The notes beneath the pieces are model-generated. The model saw nothing but the letters and a program-made list of their open reading frames with translations. It was not told where the DNA came from and ran no database searches. Made by a program: the position numbers and the translations under genes. Shown piece after piece: positions 9,599-18,835 of a DNA stretch of 64,000 bases (positions are counted from its first letter, which is position 1; every line of letters begins with the position of its first letter). Where the stretch lies: contig NZ_RBZU01000003.1 of NCBI RefSeq assembly GCF_003628125.1, forward strand, positions 310,001 to 374,000. Direction: 5' to 3'. This stretch comes from Pararobbsia silviterrae (lineage in GTDB: Bacteria; Pseudomonadota; Gammaproteobacteria; Burkholderiales; Burkholderiaceae).

Positions 9599-10741
9599 AT
9601 GAAAAAAACCCTTATCGTCGCCGGCGTGACTGGCTTGTTTGCTGTCGCCGCCCACGCCCAAAGCAGCGTGACGCTGTATGGGTTGATTGACGCAGGCCTG
9701 AGCTACACGAGCAACGATGCAGCGAACACGGGCGCGACCTGGCGCGCGACGAGCAACATGACCTCGGGTAGCCGGTTCGGGTTGCGCGGCGCCGAGGATC
9801 TCGGCGGCGGTCTCAAGGCGATCTTCACCTTGGAAGGCGGTTTCGACCTTTATTCGGGCGGCTCGAAGAACGGCCTGTTCGCGCGTCAAAGCTTTGTCGG
9901 GCTGGCCGGCGATCATTGGGGCTCGTTCACGCTCGGTCGTCAATACGAGTCGATGGTCGACTACGTGAGCCCGCTGAGCCTTGCCAATATGGACAATCGC
10001 GCGGGCGGCGCCATGTTCGCGCACCCGTTCGACAACGACAATCTCGCGGGTACGTTCCGGATCAACAACGCGTTCAAGTTCTCGAGCGCGAACTACGGCG
10101 GCTTCTCGTTCGGCGGCCTGTACGGCGCGGCGAACGGCGGCTCGGGACTGTCGGACAACAACCGCGCGTATAGCATCGGCGCGAAGTATGCGAACGGGCC
10201 GCTGTACCTTGCCGCCGCGTACACGATGCTCAATGAGCCCAACAGCGCGACCAACTCGGGCGGCGCAGTGTCGAGCGACTACGGCATCAGGGCAGACAAG
10301 CAGCAGACGTTCGGCGCAGGTGGCAGCTATGCATTCGGTCCGGCTTCGGTTGGCTTCGTCTGGACGCAGACGCAACTCGACGGCGTAATCGGCTATGGCA
10401 ACGGTACGTTCGCTATGCCGATTTCGAGCCAGAGCGGAAAAATCAACAACTATGAATTGAACGGCAAGTACGCAGTGACACCCGCGTGGTCGCTCAGCTC
10501 GTCGTACGTATTCAGTGACGTCCGCTTCGACAACGTGAAGGGCAAGTCGCTGCACGGCAATTTCCAACAAGTGAATCTGATGTCGGACTACGCCCTGTCG
10601 AAGCGCACCGACGTGTACGTTGGTGCTGCGTATCAAAACGCGAACGGCGACGCCGACCACGCGTTTATCGCTGGCGCAAGCGGCCCGTCGGAAGGGGACT
10701 CGCAAGTGCTCGTGACGGCAGGCATGCGTCACAGCTTCTAA
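9599..10741 (+). CDS. Gram-negative general porin (OmpC/Burkholderia type)
   Basis: A 380-aa outer-membrane trimeric beta-barrel channel. Its signal peptide MKKTLIVAGVTGLFAVAAHA is followed by QSSVTLYGLIDAGLSY, the standard opening of beta-proteobacterial porins. The constriction-loop region LGRQYESMVDY and the terminal aromatic (MRHSF) needed for BAM assembly are present. The frame is open 48 codons upstream, but GGAG lies just before the ATG at 9599 and the signal peptide fixes the start. It is monocistronic, with a strong terminator 20 nt downstream. Confidence 0.96.
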   Translation: MKKTLIVAGVTGLFAVAAHAQSSVTLYGLIDAGLSYTSNDAANTGATWRATSNMTSGSRFGLRGAEDLGGGLKAIFTLEGGFDLYSGGSKNGLFARQSFVGLAGDHWGSFTLGRQYESMVDYVSPLSLANMDNRAGGAMFAHPFDNDNLAGTFRINNAFKFSSANYGGFSFGGLYGAANGGSGLSDNNRAYSIGAKYANGPLYLAAAYTMLNEPNSATNSGGAVSSDYGIRADKQQTFGAGGSYAFGPASVGFVWTQTQLDGVIGYGNGTFAMPISSQSGKINNYELNGKYAVTPAWSLSSSYVFSDVRFDNVKGKSLHGNFQQVNLMSDYALSKRTDVYVGAAYQNANGDADHAFIAGASGPSEGDSQVLVTAGMRHSF

Positions 10742-10760
10742 GCTTCGATCCATGAAGCGA

Positions 10761-10793
10761 GGCGCCGCACCCTTTGGGCGGCGCCTTTTTTTT
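10761..10793 (+). terminator. Rho-independent terminator of the porin gene
   Basis: Perfect 8-bp GC stem GGCGCCGC / GCGGCGCC with a 9-nt loop, followed by eight T residues. Confidence 0.93.
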
Positions 10794-10912
10794 GGCCGGT
10801 CTTCGGTTCTCGGGCCCGCCGTTCAACTCATCGACAATCAGGAACAGGGCACGGTGGATACGTCGGCGATCCGATAGCGCAGCACGCCACGATCCTCGCC
10901 CGGACACGCACC

Positions 10913-11284
10913 ATGAGCGATCTCACCGACAACGAATGGAACGCGATCAAGCATCTATTCGAGGACACCCAACGCCCGCGAAAAAGCACGGGAAGGCCAT
11001 CGGCCAATGCGCGAGCCGTGCTCGATGCGATTCGCTGGATCCAGACCACGGGCGAACGCTGGCTCTACCTGCCCTCGCACTATCCGCCCCAGCAAACCTG
11101 CTACTCGAAGTATCTGATCTGGAAAAAGGATGGCCGCCTCAATCAAGCGATGCGCGTGCTCGATGGCGCGATTGCGTCGGGTGACGCGCTGACGGCCGCA
11201 GGTCCATCATTCGGCGCGCACGAATCGGAATCGGGCCGATCGCCCGAAGTGGACGCACCAGGATCCGGAGCCTATGCGGCTTGA
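10913..11284 (+). CDS. Stand-alone IS5/IS402-type transposase N-terminal domain protein (DUF4096-like)
   Basis: A 123-aa protein. Residues 1-85 (MSDLTDNEWNAIKHLF, then GRPSANARAVLDAIRWI and WLYLPSHYPPQQT) are the DNA-binding N-terminal domain of IS402-group transposases. The DDE catalytic domain is missing, and the C-terminal 40 residues are low-complexity. I find no terminal inverted repeats or remaining transposase downstream. The intact frame argues for a domesticated DNA-binding protein rather than fresh IS debris. No strong ribosome site is visible at the ATG. A truncated IS is the alternative. Confidence 0.7.
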   Translation: MSDLTDNEWNAIKHLFEDTQRPRKSTGRPSANARAVLDAIRWIQTTGERWLYLPSHYPPQQTCYSKYLIWKKDGRLNQAMRVLDGAIASGDALTAAGPSFGAHESESGRSPEVDAPGSGAYAA

Positions 11285-11444
11285 TCCAAACGTCGCGTGG
11301 TCACGTTCGCCCCCATCCCGCAGGTCGGCCCGATGTCGCAGAACCCGCAGCGTGGTCCGCGCGTCACCACCGACATGACAGATCGCCGCAGCAGCACGCT
11401 CATCACGGAATACGGCGCCAACACCGAATGCGACGCAGGAAATG

Positions 11445-11477
11445 AAAAAGGCCTTCCATTCGGAAGGCCTTTTTTTA
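11445..11477. terminator. Bidirectional terminator, serves tRNA-Arg
   Basis: GGCCTTCC (11450-11457) pairs with GGAAGGCC (11462-11469), with A5 before and T8 after, so it works on both strands. It is immediately downstream of tRNA-Arg on the minus strand. Confidence 0.9.
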
Positions 11478-11486
11478 CAGCATAAG

Positions 11487-11563
11487 TGGCGCGGCTGGCA
11501 GGATTCGAACCCACGACCCCTTGGTTCGTAGCCAAGTACTCTATCCAACTGAGCTACAGCCGC
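11487..11563 (-). tRNA. tRNA-Arg (ACG anticodon)
   Basis: A 77-nt cloverleaf on the minus strand. The acceptor stem is GCGGCTG/CAGCCGC, discriminator G, encoded CCA at 11487-11489. The anticodon loop CTACGAA sits between CTTGG and CCAAG stems; the T loop is GGTTCGAATCC. Anticodon ACG is read as ICG. Confidence 0.97.
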
Positions 11564-11680
11564 ACATCAGAAGCAAGATTATAGCGAGGACTTGGCGATT
11601 TGCAAAGCGTTTTGTTCGTCTCTTTGCTGGTACTCTATGCTTCAAGTCCACGCGTTCCTCGCGCAGCCCGCATTTTCCCC

Positions 11681-12259
11681 ATGAACAAGGCTTTTGTCAA
11701 AGAAACTTCATCTTCGGACGCCGACGACGACGATCTTGAGTCGAACGCCCCTCCGATTCCGCCCGGTGCGAAGAACTACATCACCCCGGCCGGCTATCAG
11801 CGTCTCAAGGATGAATTGCTGCACCTGATCGATGTCGATCGACCCGACGTCGTGCGCCTCGTGTCGTGGGCCGCATCGAACGGCGATCGCTCCGAAAACG
11901 GCGACTACATCTACGGCAAGCGACGTCTTCGCGAGATCGACAGACGTGTGCGCTTCCTCACTAAACGGCTCGATATCGCCGAGGTCGTCGACGCGAGCAA
12001 GCAGGAGAATATCGATCAGGTGTTCTTCGGCGCGACGGTCGACTACGCCACGAAAGACGGCAGCGAACATCGGCTCACGATCGTCGGCATCGACGAGGTC
12101 GATCTCGACCACAATAAAGTCAGTTGGATCTCGCCGATCGCACGCGCACTCGTCAAATCGAGAATTGGCGATGTCGTACCGCTCCACACGCCCGCCGGCA
12201 TCGAGCAGATCGAGATCCTCGACGTGACCTACCCGCCTCGGCAAACAAGCTCGCACTAG
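11681..12259 (+). CDS. greB: Transcription elongation factor GreB
   Basis: Rescues backtracked RNA polymerase by stimulating transcript cleavage through the secondary channel. The 192-aa protein has the Gre coiled coil (ITPAGYQRLKDELLHLIDVDRP, with SENGDYIYGKRRLREIDRR carrying the acidic tip residues). The C-terminal FKBP-like domain (DQVFFGATVDY through VVPLHTP) follows. It is longer than enteric GreB because of an acidic N-terminal tail (SSSDADDDDLESN), frequent in this order. The ATG at 11681 was chosen because the upstream extension overlaps the tRNA leader. Convergent with spoT. Confidence 0.95.
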   Translation: MNKAFVKETSSSDADDDDLESNAPPIPPGAKNYITPAGYQRLKDELLHLIDVDRPDVVRLVSWAASNGDRSENGDYIYGKRRLREIDRRVRFLTKRLDIAEVVDASKQENIDQVFFGATVDYATKDGSEHRLTIVGIDEVDLDHNKVSWISPIARALVKSRIGDVVPLHTPAGIEQIEILDVTYPPRQTSSH

Positions 12260-12540
12260 CCCGCGTCGAGAGGCACCGCAAGCGCTCCAGGCGCGCCATC
12301 CCTCGGCCGTCACTGAAGCGGCGCACACGCGTCGCTACGCGGCGCGGAGCATGCATCGATTCAGTCTGTTCGAATGGGCCGTTGCCTCGTCGAGCGCTCA
12401 GCCGACATCGATGTCAGCAGACACCCAACAGCGATACAGAAGTACGCGGAACTTGATCGGCCGATCGCCGCTGACACGGTCCGCCGTACGTCTTGCACAC
12501 GAGACCTGCGCAGCGGCCCGTGCGCTCGCGATGCGGGCCG

Positions 12541-14928
12541 TCAGTAATCCGATCGATCGCGATCGATCCGGATGCCGCCGTCGTGGCGACCGGCAGGCTC
12601 TTCGCTCGGCCGTTCGCGTGCGATCCGCACGACGTCCGGATTCGCCCGCGTCCGGCGCATGACGTTCGCCAGATGCACGCGATCGCTGACCTGGATGATG
12701 AAGCGCAGTTCGGTGATGCCCTGCGTAATGTTTTCGTCCATCGCGACGTGGACGATATTCGCGTCGGCCGACGTAATGTCGCCCGCGACGCGCGCGAACA
12801 CGCCCTTCGCGCTCTTGACGAGCACCTTGACGCCAACATCGAACAGGCGGCCCGGCTGGGGCGCCCACGCGACATCGATCCAGCGCTCGGGATCGCGGCG
12901 ATGAATACGCTGCGCGACGCGACAGTCGGCGGTATGAATCGCCATGCCGAGACCGATGCCGATATAACCCATGATCGCATCGCCCGGAATCGGGCGGCAG
13001 CAAGGCGAGAGCTGCACCGACATCCCCTCGGTGCCCGTGATCACGACCGCCGCCCCACCCGCTCCGCCGCCGTGATGCGCCGCGGAGGCTTCGGCGCCGG
13101 CGAGGCCGTTTTCGTCGTCTTCCTCGCGACCGCTCATCAGCACTTCGAGACGCTTGGCCATGACCGCCGCGACATCGCGTCCGAGACCGATATCCGCGAA
13201 CAACTCCTGACGATTGCGATTCCCCGTCCAGAGCGACAGTTTCTCCCAGACCTCGGGCGTGACGTCCGCCAGCGACAACCGATACGCCTTGAGCGCTTGA
13301 TCGACGAGTCGCTCGCCGAGCTGCACCGACTCGTTGAAGCGCATCGTCTTCAGATAGTGCCGGATCGCCGCGCGCGCCTTGCCGGTCCGCACGAAGCCGA
13401 GCCACGCCGGATTCGGCTTCGAATACGGCGCCGTGATGACCTCGACGATGTCGCCGCTCTTGAGCTCCGTGCGCAACGGCAGCAACTCGTTGTTGATCTT
13501 GACCGCGACGCACTGATTGCCGAGATCGCTGTGCACGCCGTACGCAAAGTCGAGCGCCGTCGCACCGCGCGGCAAGGCCATGATCTTCGACTTCGGCGTG
13601 AAGACGTAGACGGCGTCGGGAAACAGATCGATCTTGACCTGTTCGAGAAACTCGGTCGAATCGCCGGCTTCGGACTGGATATCGAGCAGCGAACTCAGCC
13701 ACTGATGCGCGCGCTTTTGGACATCGTTGAGATCGGCGCTGCCGTTCTTGTAGAGCCAATGCGCCGCGACACCCGACTCGGCGATCTCGTGCATCTTGCG
13801 CGTGCGGATCTGGAATTCGATCGGTGTACCGAACGGCCCGACGAGCGTCGTGTGCAACGACTGATAGCCGTTGACCTTCGGAATCGCGATGTAATCCTTG
13901 AATTTGCCCGGAACCGGCTTATAGAGCGCATGCAGCGCGCCGACGCACATATAGCATTCGAGCGGCTGCTCGACGACGACGCGGAAGCCGTAGACATCGA
14001 GCACCTGCGAGAACGACAGTTGCTTGTCGCGCATCTTCTGGTAGATGCTGAAGATCGTCTTTTCGCGGCCCGTCACGTCAGCCTGGATCTTGGCGTCGCC
14101 AAGCGAGCGCTGAACCGACTCGAGAATCTTGCCGACGACTTCGCGCCGGTTGCCGCGCGCGGCCTTGACCGCTTTTTCGAGCGTCGCGTACCGGCGCGGG
14201 TTGAAATTCGCGAAACTGAGGTCCTGAAGCTCGCGAAACGTATTGTTGAGCCCGAGGCGGTGCGCGATCGGCGCATAAATGTCGAGCGTCTCGCGCGCGA
14301 CGCGGCGCCGCTTTTCGGTCGGCACCGCGCCGAGCGTGCGCATGTTATGCAGGCGGTCGGCGAGTTTGACGAGAATCACGCGCACATCGCGCGCCATCGC
14401 GAGCAGCATCTTGCGGAAATTTTCCGCCTGCGCTTCCTCGCGATTCCGGAACTCCATCTTGTCGAGCTTCGACAGCCCGTCGACGAGTTCCGCGACCTTC
14501 GGTCCGAACCGCTCGGCGAGTTCGGTCTTCGTGACGCCCTGGTCCTCCATCACGTCATGGAGCAGCGCCGCCATGATCGACTGCGCGTCGAGTTTCCAGT
14601 CGGCGCAGATTTCGGCGACCGCGACGGGATGCGTGATATAGGGTTCGCCGCTTTGGCGATATTGACCGAGGTGCGCCTCGTCGCTGAAGTGGAAGGCCGC
14701 CTTGACCTCCTTCAGCTCGTTCTTCTTGAGGTAAGCCGACAGCGTGGCGGTCAGTTTCGCGATTGAAACGACCTCGTGCTTGCGCGGCTGCTCGGGTGTC
14801 GCGGTCGGTCCGAACAAGTGCCGGAACGACTGCTCGAGCACGGCGTCGATGTATTTGCGCGCGGAAGCGGCCTTCGACGTCGTCGGCGATTCGACAGACA
14901 AAGAGGCGGATGAGGAATCGGAACTCAT
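12541..14928 (-). CDS. spoT: Bifunctional (p)ppGpp synthetase/hydrolase SpoT
   Basis: Controls the stringent response. In the 795-aa protein the HD hydrolase domain is intact (H100 of THPVAVAEI, HD at 124-125 in LLHDVMED). The synthetase domain follows (YQKMRDKQLSFSQVLDVYGFR; KDYIAIPKVNGYQSLHT; EFQIRTRKMHEIAESGVAAHW), then TGS (VYVFTPKSKIMALPRGATALDFAY), helical/zinc-finger-like and C-terminal ACT domains. Both activities should therefore be present. The start at 14928 has GGGAGG upstream. It is the last gene of the yicC-gmk-rpoZ-spoT block. Confidence 0.97.
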   Translation of the reverse strand: MSSDSSSASLSVESPTTSKAASARKYIDAVLEQSFRHLFGPTATPEQPRKHEVVSIAKLTATLSAYLKKNELKEVKAAFHFSDEAHLGQYRQSGEPYITHPVAVAEICADWKLDAQSIMAALLHDVMEDQGVTKTELAERFGPKVAELVDGLSKLDKMEFRNREEAQAENFRKMLLAMARDVRVILVKLADRLHNMRTLGAVPTEKRRRVARETLDIYAPIAHRLGLNNTFRELQDLSFANFNPRRYATLEKAVKAARGNRREVVGKILESVQRSLGDAKIQADVTGREKTIFSIYQKMRDKQLSFSQVLDVYGFRVVVEQPLECYMCVGALHALYKPVPGKFKDYIAIPKVNGYQSLHTTLVGPFGTPIEFQIRTRKMHEIAESGVAAHWLYKNGSADLNDVQKRAHQWLSSLLDIQSEAGDSTEFLEQVKIDLFPDAVYVFTPKSKIMALPRGATALDFAYGVHSDLGNQCVAVKINNELLPLRTELKSGDIVEVITAPYSKPNPAWLGFVRTGKARAAIRHYLKTMRFNESVQLGERLVDQALKAYRLSLADVTPEVWEKLSLWTGNRNRQELFADIGLGRDVAAVMAKRLEVLMSGREEDDENGLAGAEASAAHHGGGAGGAAVVITGTEGMSVQLSPCCRPIPGDAIMGYIGIGLGMAIHTADCRVAQRIHRRDPERWIDVAWAPQPGRLFDVGVKVLVKSAKGVFARVAGDITSADANIVHVAMDENITQGITELRFIIQVSDRVHLANVMRRTRANPDVVRIARERPSEEPAGRHDGGIRIDRDRSDY

Positions 14929-15020
14929 GCTCGCCTCCCTGATAAGTAAGTCAAATACGCTTGGCGCTCACGCGTATCGGGAACGGAGCGCCATCTGAAA
15001 GTCCCGCGATGGGCCTGTCG

Positions 15021-15224
15021 TCAGACGGGCACCTTTTTCAGCATTTCGATGCCGACCTTGCCTTCGGCGATTTCGCGCAGCGCGACGACGGTCGGCTTGT
15101 CGCGACTCTCGACCTTCGGCGTGTGTCCCTGCGCGAGTTGACGCGCGCGATAGGTTGCCGCCAGTGCGAGTTCAAAACGATTCGGAATCTGCTTGAGGCA
15201 GTCCTCGACAGTGATGCGTGCCAT
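15021..15224 (-). CDS. rpoZ: RNA polymerase omega subunit
   Basis: A 67-aa protein [20 protein letters not shown] with the conserved [16 protein letters not shown] helix that clamps the beta-prime C-terminus. It is part of the ppGpp binding site 1 on polymerase, so sitting next to spoT is functionally apt. AAGGA is present 9 nt before the ATG. Confidence 0.97.
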   Translation of the reverse strand: MARITVEDCLKQIPNRFELALAATYRARQLAQGHTPKVESRDKPTVVALREIAEGKVGIEMLKKVPV

Positions 15225-15332
15225 GGTGGTGAGTTCCTTCCTTATATGCTGCGTATTCTACATGAAGCGCCGAGCGGGCCGTGCGAAGCGAGCCGCGTGC
15301 GCGATGTGCGTGCGGCGCGTTTCGCATCGCCT

Positions 15333-16061
15333 TCAAGCCTGCGGCAAATGAATCCCGAGCTGCATGAACAGTTCGGTGTGCCGCGCATATTGCGAAGCAC
15401 ACCGCAGACGCGTCGCCGCGACGATGCATTGGAGCTCGTTGAGCGCGGTCGGGAACGACTCGTTGATGACGACGTATTCGAAATCGGGCGCGTGCGCGAT
15501 CTCGCTGCCCGCGGCCAGCAGGCGGCGCACGATCACGTTCGGCTCATCCTGTCCACGCTTGCGCAGACGGTCTTCGAGCACTTCGAGCGACGGCGGCAAA
15601 ATGAAAATCCCGACCGCGTTGCTGAATTGTTTGCGCACCTGCAACGCACCCTGCCAGTCGATTTCGAGCAGCACGTCGCGGCCGTTGCGCATTTGCTCCT
15701 CGATCCATACGCGCGACGTCGCATAGAAATTGCCGTGCACCTCGGCGCTCTCGAGGAATTCGCCCTTGCGGCGGCGTTCCGCGAATTCTTCCTTCGTGCA
15801 GAACAGGTACTCGCGCCCGTGCTTTTCGTTCGGTCGCGGCGGCCGCGTCGTGTAGGAAATCGACAGGCGAATCGCCGTGTCGTGTTCGAGCAGGGCGTTC
15901 ACGAGCGTCGATTTACCCGCGCCGGACGGCGCGATCACCATGAACAAGTTCCCCGGATAACTCCCCGTGTACTCGGCGGGCTTGTCGGCCCGCGCTTCGG
16001 ATTCGGCGGCGCGCTGCTCGGCCTGCACTGCGCGGGCGTCGCGCGGCGTCTTATCGCTCAT
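15333..16061 (-). CDS. gmk: Guanylate kinase
   Basis: Phosphorylates GMP to GDP. The 242-aa protein has a P-loop APSGAGKS near residues 44-51, the GMP-binding [15 protein letters not shown] segment, and the lid R-rich helix [17 protein letters not shown]. The N-terminus carries about 35 extra charged residues before the P-loop core compared with E. coli Gmk; this start (16061) leaves only 5 nt to yicC. An internal start at residue 41 (MVIAP) would remove the beta-strand, so it is unlikely. Confidence 0.96.
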   Translation of the reverse strand: MSDKTPRDARAVQAEQRAAESEARADKPAEYTGSYPGNLFMVIAPSGAGKSTLVNALLEHDTAIRLSISYTTRPPRPNEKHGREYLFCTKEEFAERRRKGEFLESAEVHGNFYATSRVWIEEQMRNGRDVLLEIDWQGALQVRKQFSNAVGIFILPPSLEVLEDRLRKRGQDEPNVIVRRLLAAGSEIAHAPDFEYVVINESFPTALNELQCIVAATRLRCASQYARHTELFMQLGIHLPQA

Positions 16062-16066
16062 TGTTG

Positions 16067-17005
16067 TCACTCCAGATTCTGTACTTGCTCGCGCATCTGC
16101 TCGATGAGCAGCTTGAGCGTCATCGATGCATCGGCGAGTTCCTTCGCGGCGGCTTTGGAGCCGAGCGTGTTGGCCTCGCGGTTGAGCTCTTGCATCATGA
16201 AGTCGAGACGCTTGCCGACCTTGCCGCCCTTCTCGATCACGTGGCGCGTTTCGCGCAGATGCGCGTTGAGCCGCGAGATTTCCTCGGCGATGTCGATCCG
16301 GATCCCGTACATCGTGACTTCCTGGCGGATGCGTTCGGCCGCTTCCTCGCGCGTGACGACCGTCGCGCCTGCGCCGGAGTCGGCGGCGCCGATGCCGAGG
16401 GCGTCGTTGAGGCGCTCGACGATCTTCGCTTGTTGACGCGCGACGAGTTCGGGCACGAGCGGCGTGATCCGCGTCACGATCGCCTCCATTTCGGCCACGT
16501 TGCCGAGCAGCATCGTCGCGAGCTGGGCGCCTTCGCGGCCGCGCACGTCGATGAGTTCGCGCAGCGCTTCCTTGCCGCATGCGAGCACGGCGTCGCGCAG
16601 CACTTCGGGGGATACGGCGCTTTCGGAGAGCACGCCGGGCCAGCGCAGGATTTCGCCGACGCGCAGGCGTTCGGCGCCAGGAAAGACCGCGAGCACGTCG
16701 TTTTCAAGCGTACGCAGTTGATCGAGCGCGCCCGGCAGGATCGTGCCCGCGAGCGTGTTGTCGCCGCGCTGGACGTTGACTCGGATATCGACCTTACCGC
16801 GCGAAAGCTTGTTCATGAGCATTTCGCGCAACGTCGGCTCGCAGACGCGCACTTCTTCCGGCATCCGGAAGTTCAGATCGAGAAAGCGCGAGTTCACCGT
16901 GCGCAATTCGACGGAGACGCTCGCAACCGCGTCGCCGGCCTCGCTGCCGGCGTTGTCGCCCGCGAGTTCGCGGGTCACGCTGGCATAGCCCGTCATGCTG
17001 TAGAT
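16067..17005 (-). CDS. yicC: YicC-family endoribonuclease
   Basis: A 312-aa protein starting [14 protein letters not shown], the hallmark N-terminus of YicC/YloC. It also has the conserved internal block [20 protein letters not shown] and the C-terminal [19 protein letters not shown]. YicC proteins are RNA endonucleases implicated in small-RNA turnover. The frame extends 45 nt upstream, but the family start is at 17005. Five nucleotides separate it from gmk, so the two are co-transcribed; it diverges from rph. Confidence 0.95.
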   Translation of the reverse strand: MYSMTGYASVTRELAGDNAGSEAGDAVASVSVELRTVNSRFLDLNFRMPEEVRVCEPTLREMLMNKLSRGKVDIRVNVQRGDNTLAGTILPGALDQLRTLENDVLAVFPGAERLRVGEILRWPGVLSESAVSPEVLRDAVLACGKEALRELIDVRGREGAQLATMLLGNVAEMEAIVTRITPLVPELVARQQAKIVERLNDALGIGAADSGAGATVVTREEAAERIRQEVTMYGIRIDIAEEISRLNAHLRETRHVIEKGGKVGKRLDFMMQELNREANTLGSKAAAKELADASMTLKLLIEQMREQVQNLE

Positions 17006-17180
17006 CATTGTCCGGTTCCGCGTTGGGGCGGCCGAAGCCGCCTGAAACAATTGAAGCCACGATTATCGCATTTCGGCGCACCGGTCGGCCGGGCGGGCCG
17101 ATCGGACTGGGGTGCCCGCGTGTTTAGCGCTAAGATGCGGGCTCGTTATTCCCCACCCTCCTGTTTGAGCGGATCCCATC

Positions 17181-17921
17181 ATGTCCTCCAGCGTCTCCCG
17201 CCACAGCGGCCGCCGTCCCGACCAGTTGCGTGCGGTACGCATCACGCGCCAGTACACGAAACATGCCGAAGGCTCGGTGCTCGTCGAGTTCGGCGACACC
17301 AAGGTGATCTGCACGGCCAGCGTCAGCGAACAGGTCCCCGGATTTCTGCGCGATCGCGGTCAAGGCTGGCTCACGGCCGAATACGGCATGCTGCCGCGTG
17401 CGACCCACACGCGCAGCGATCGCGAAGCCGCGCGCGGCAAGCAGACCGGCCGTACGCAGGAAATCCAGCGCCTGATCGGCCGTGCGCTGCGCGCCGTGTT
17501 CGATCTCGAGAAGCTTGGCGCGCGCACGATCCATCTCGACTGCGACGTGATCCAGGCCGACGGCGGCACGCGGACCGCCAGCATCACGGGTGCGTTCGTC
17601 GCCGCGCATGACGCCGTATCGAAGCTTCTGTCGGCGGGCAAGCTCGTCGAATCGCCGATCACCGACTTCGTCGCCGCGATCTCGGTCGGCATCCATGACG
17701 GTGTGCCGCTGCTCGATCTCGACTATGTCGAGGACTCGCAGTGCGATACCGACATGAATGTCGTGATGACGGGATCGGGCGGCTTGGTCGAGGTCCAGGG
17801 CACGGCCGAAGGCGCGCCGTTCTCGCGCGGCGAAATGAATGCGTTGCTCGATCTCGCGCAGGCCGGGATTTACGATCTGATCGCGATGCAACGCAAGGCG
17901 CTCGAACAGTTGTATGCGTAA
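17181..17921 (+). CDS. rph: Ribonuclease PH
   Basis: A phosphorolytic 3'-5' exoribonuclease that trims tRNA 3' ends. The 246-aa protein has [20 protein letters not shown], the phosphate-binding [21 protein letters not shown] segment, and the catalytic [19 protein letters not shown] motif. It is full length. Divergent from yicC and followed by rdgB on the same strand. Confidence 0.97.
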   Translation: MSSSVSRHSGRRPDQLRAVRITRQYTKHAEGSVLVEFGDTKVICTASVSEQVPGFLRDRGQGWLTAEYGMLPRATHTRSDREAARGKQTGRTQEIQRLIGRALRAVFDLEKLGARTIHLDCDVIQADGGTRTASITGAFVAAHDAVSKLLSAGKLVESPITDFVAAISVGIHDGVPLLDLDYVEDSQCDTDMNVVMTGSGGLVEVQGTAEGAPFSRGEMNALLDLAQAGIYDLIAMQRKALEQLYA

Positions 17922-18115
17922 GCGGATACGCAGTGCGCCGCTGTATGGCGTGCGCCTTGCGTGCGCGATCGACGTGGCCAAGCGCCGCGTCGGCGCGCGG
18001 GGATCTGCGATGCGCGTGCAAGTCCGAGTGCGATCGAGTCTTGCATCCGCGGCATCCGCGCGTGTGTGATGCGCGCATGCACGATGCGAACCCATGAAGA
18101 AACGGAATCCAACGA

Positions 18116-18739
18116 ATGAATAGTGAGCGCGGTATCGAGCGTCGGCGCGTCGTCGTGGCATCGAACAACGCGGGTAAACTGCGGGAATTCGCGGCGTTGC
18201 TCGACGCGGCGGGGTTCGATCTCGTTCCCCAAGGGGCGCTTGGCGTGCCTGAAGCCGAGGAGCCGTATGAGACCTTCGTCGAGAATGCGCTCACGAAGGC
18301 GCGTCATGCTTCGCGGCTGACGGGTCTGCCCGCGCTTGCCGACGATTCGGGGCTCTGCGTGAGAGCGCTCGGCGGCGCGCCCGGCGTCTATTCGGCGCGT
18401 TATGCGCAGCGTGCGGGCGGCGAGAAAAGCGATGCGGCGAACAATCGGCATCTGCTCGCCGAACTCGCGTCGCACGACGATCGCCGTGGGCACTATGTCT
18501 GTGTGCTTGCGTTCGTCGAACACGCGAGCGACCCGGAACCGATCATCGGCGCGGGACGCTGGTTCGGCGAGATTGCCGAGACGCCGCAAGGCGAGCACGG
18601 CTTCGGGTACGACCCGTTGTTCTATCTGCCGGAGCACGGCATGACGGCGGCGGCGTTGACGCCCGAAGTCAAGAATGCGGTCAGTCATCGCGCGATGGCA
18701 TTGCGTCATCTGCTTGCGCAGTTGCGCGAGCGCGAATAG
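18116..18739 (+). CDS. rdgB: XTP/dITP diphosphatase (Ham1/RdgB)
   Basis: Removes non-canonical purine nucleoside triphosphates. The 207-aa protein contains VVASNNAGKLREF at the N-terminus, the substrate/metal motif ETFVENALTKARHAS, and the catalytic ALADDSGLCVRALGGAPGVYSARYA. The late FGYDPLF and SHRAMAL motifs complete the family set. Separated from rph by 194 nt and from hemW by 96 nt. Confidence 0.96.
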   Translation: MNSERGIERRRVVVASNNAGKLREFAALLDAAGFDLVPQGALGVPEAEEPYETFVENALTKARHASRLTGLPALADDSGLCVRALGGAPGVYSARYAQRAGGEKSDAANNRHLLAELASHDDRRGHYVCVLAFVEHASDPEPIIGAGRWFGEIAETPQGEHGFGYDPLFYLPEHGMTAAALTPEVKNAVSHRAMALRHLLAQLRERE

Positions 18740-18835
18740 CACGCGCGGCGCGTGAGCGCGCACCGGCCTGTCCGGGTGCGCACGGTTGGAATCATTGCGC
18801 GTTCATCGGTCTGAACGTGTATCGAGGTTGTTGTC

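Noticed and set aside
12493..14766. Long forward frame opposite spoT (757 codons)
   Set aside because: It mirrors the real SpoT gene on the other strand in high-GC DNA and has Arg/His/Asp-rich nonsense composition.
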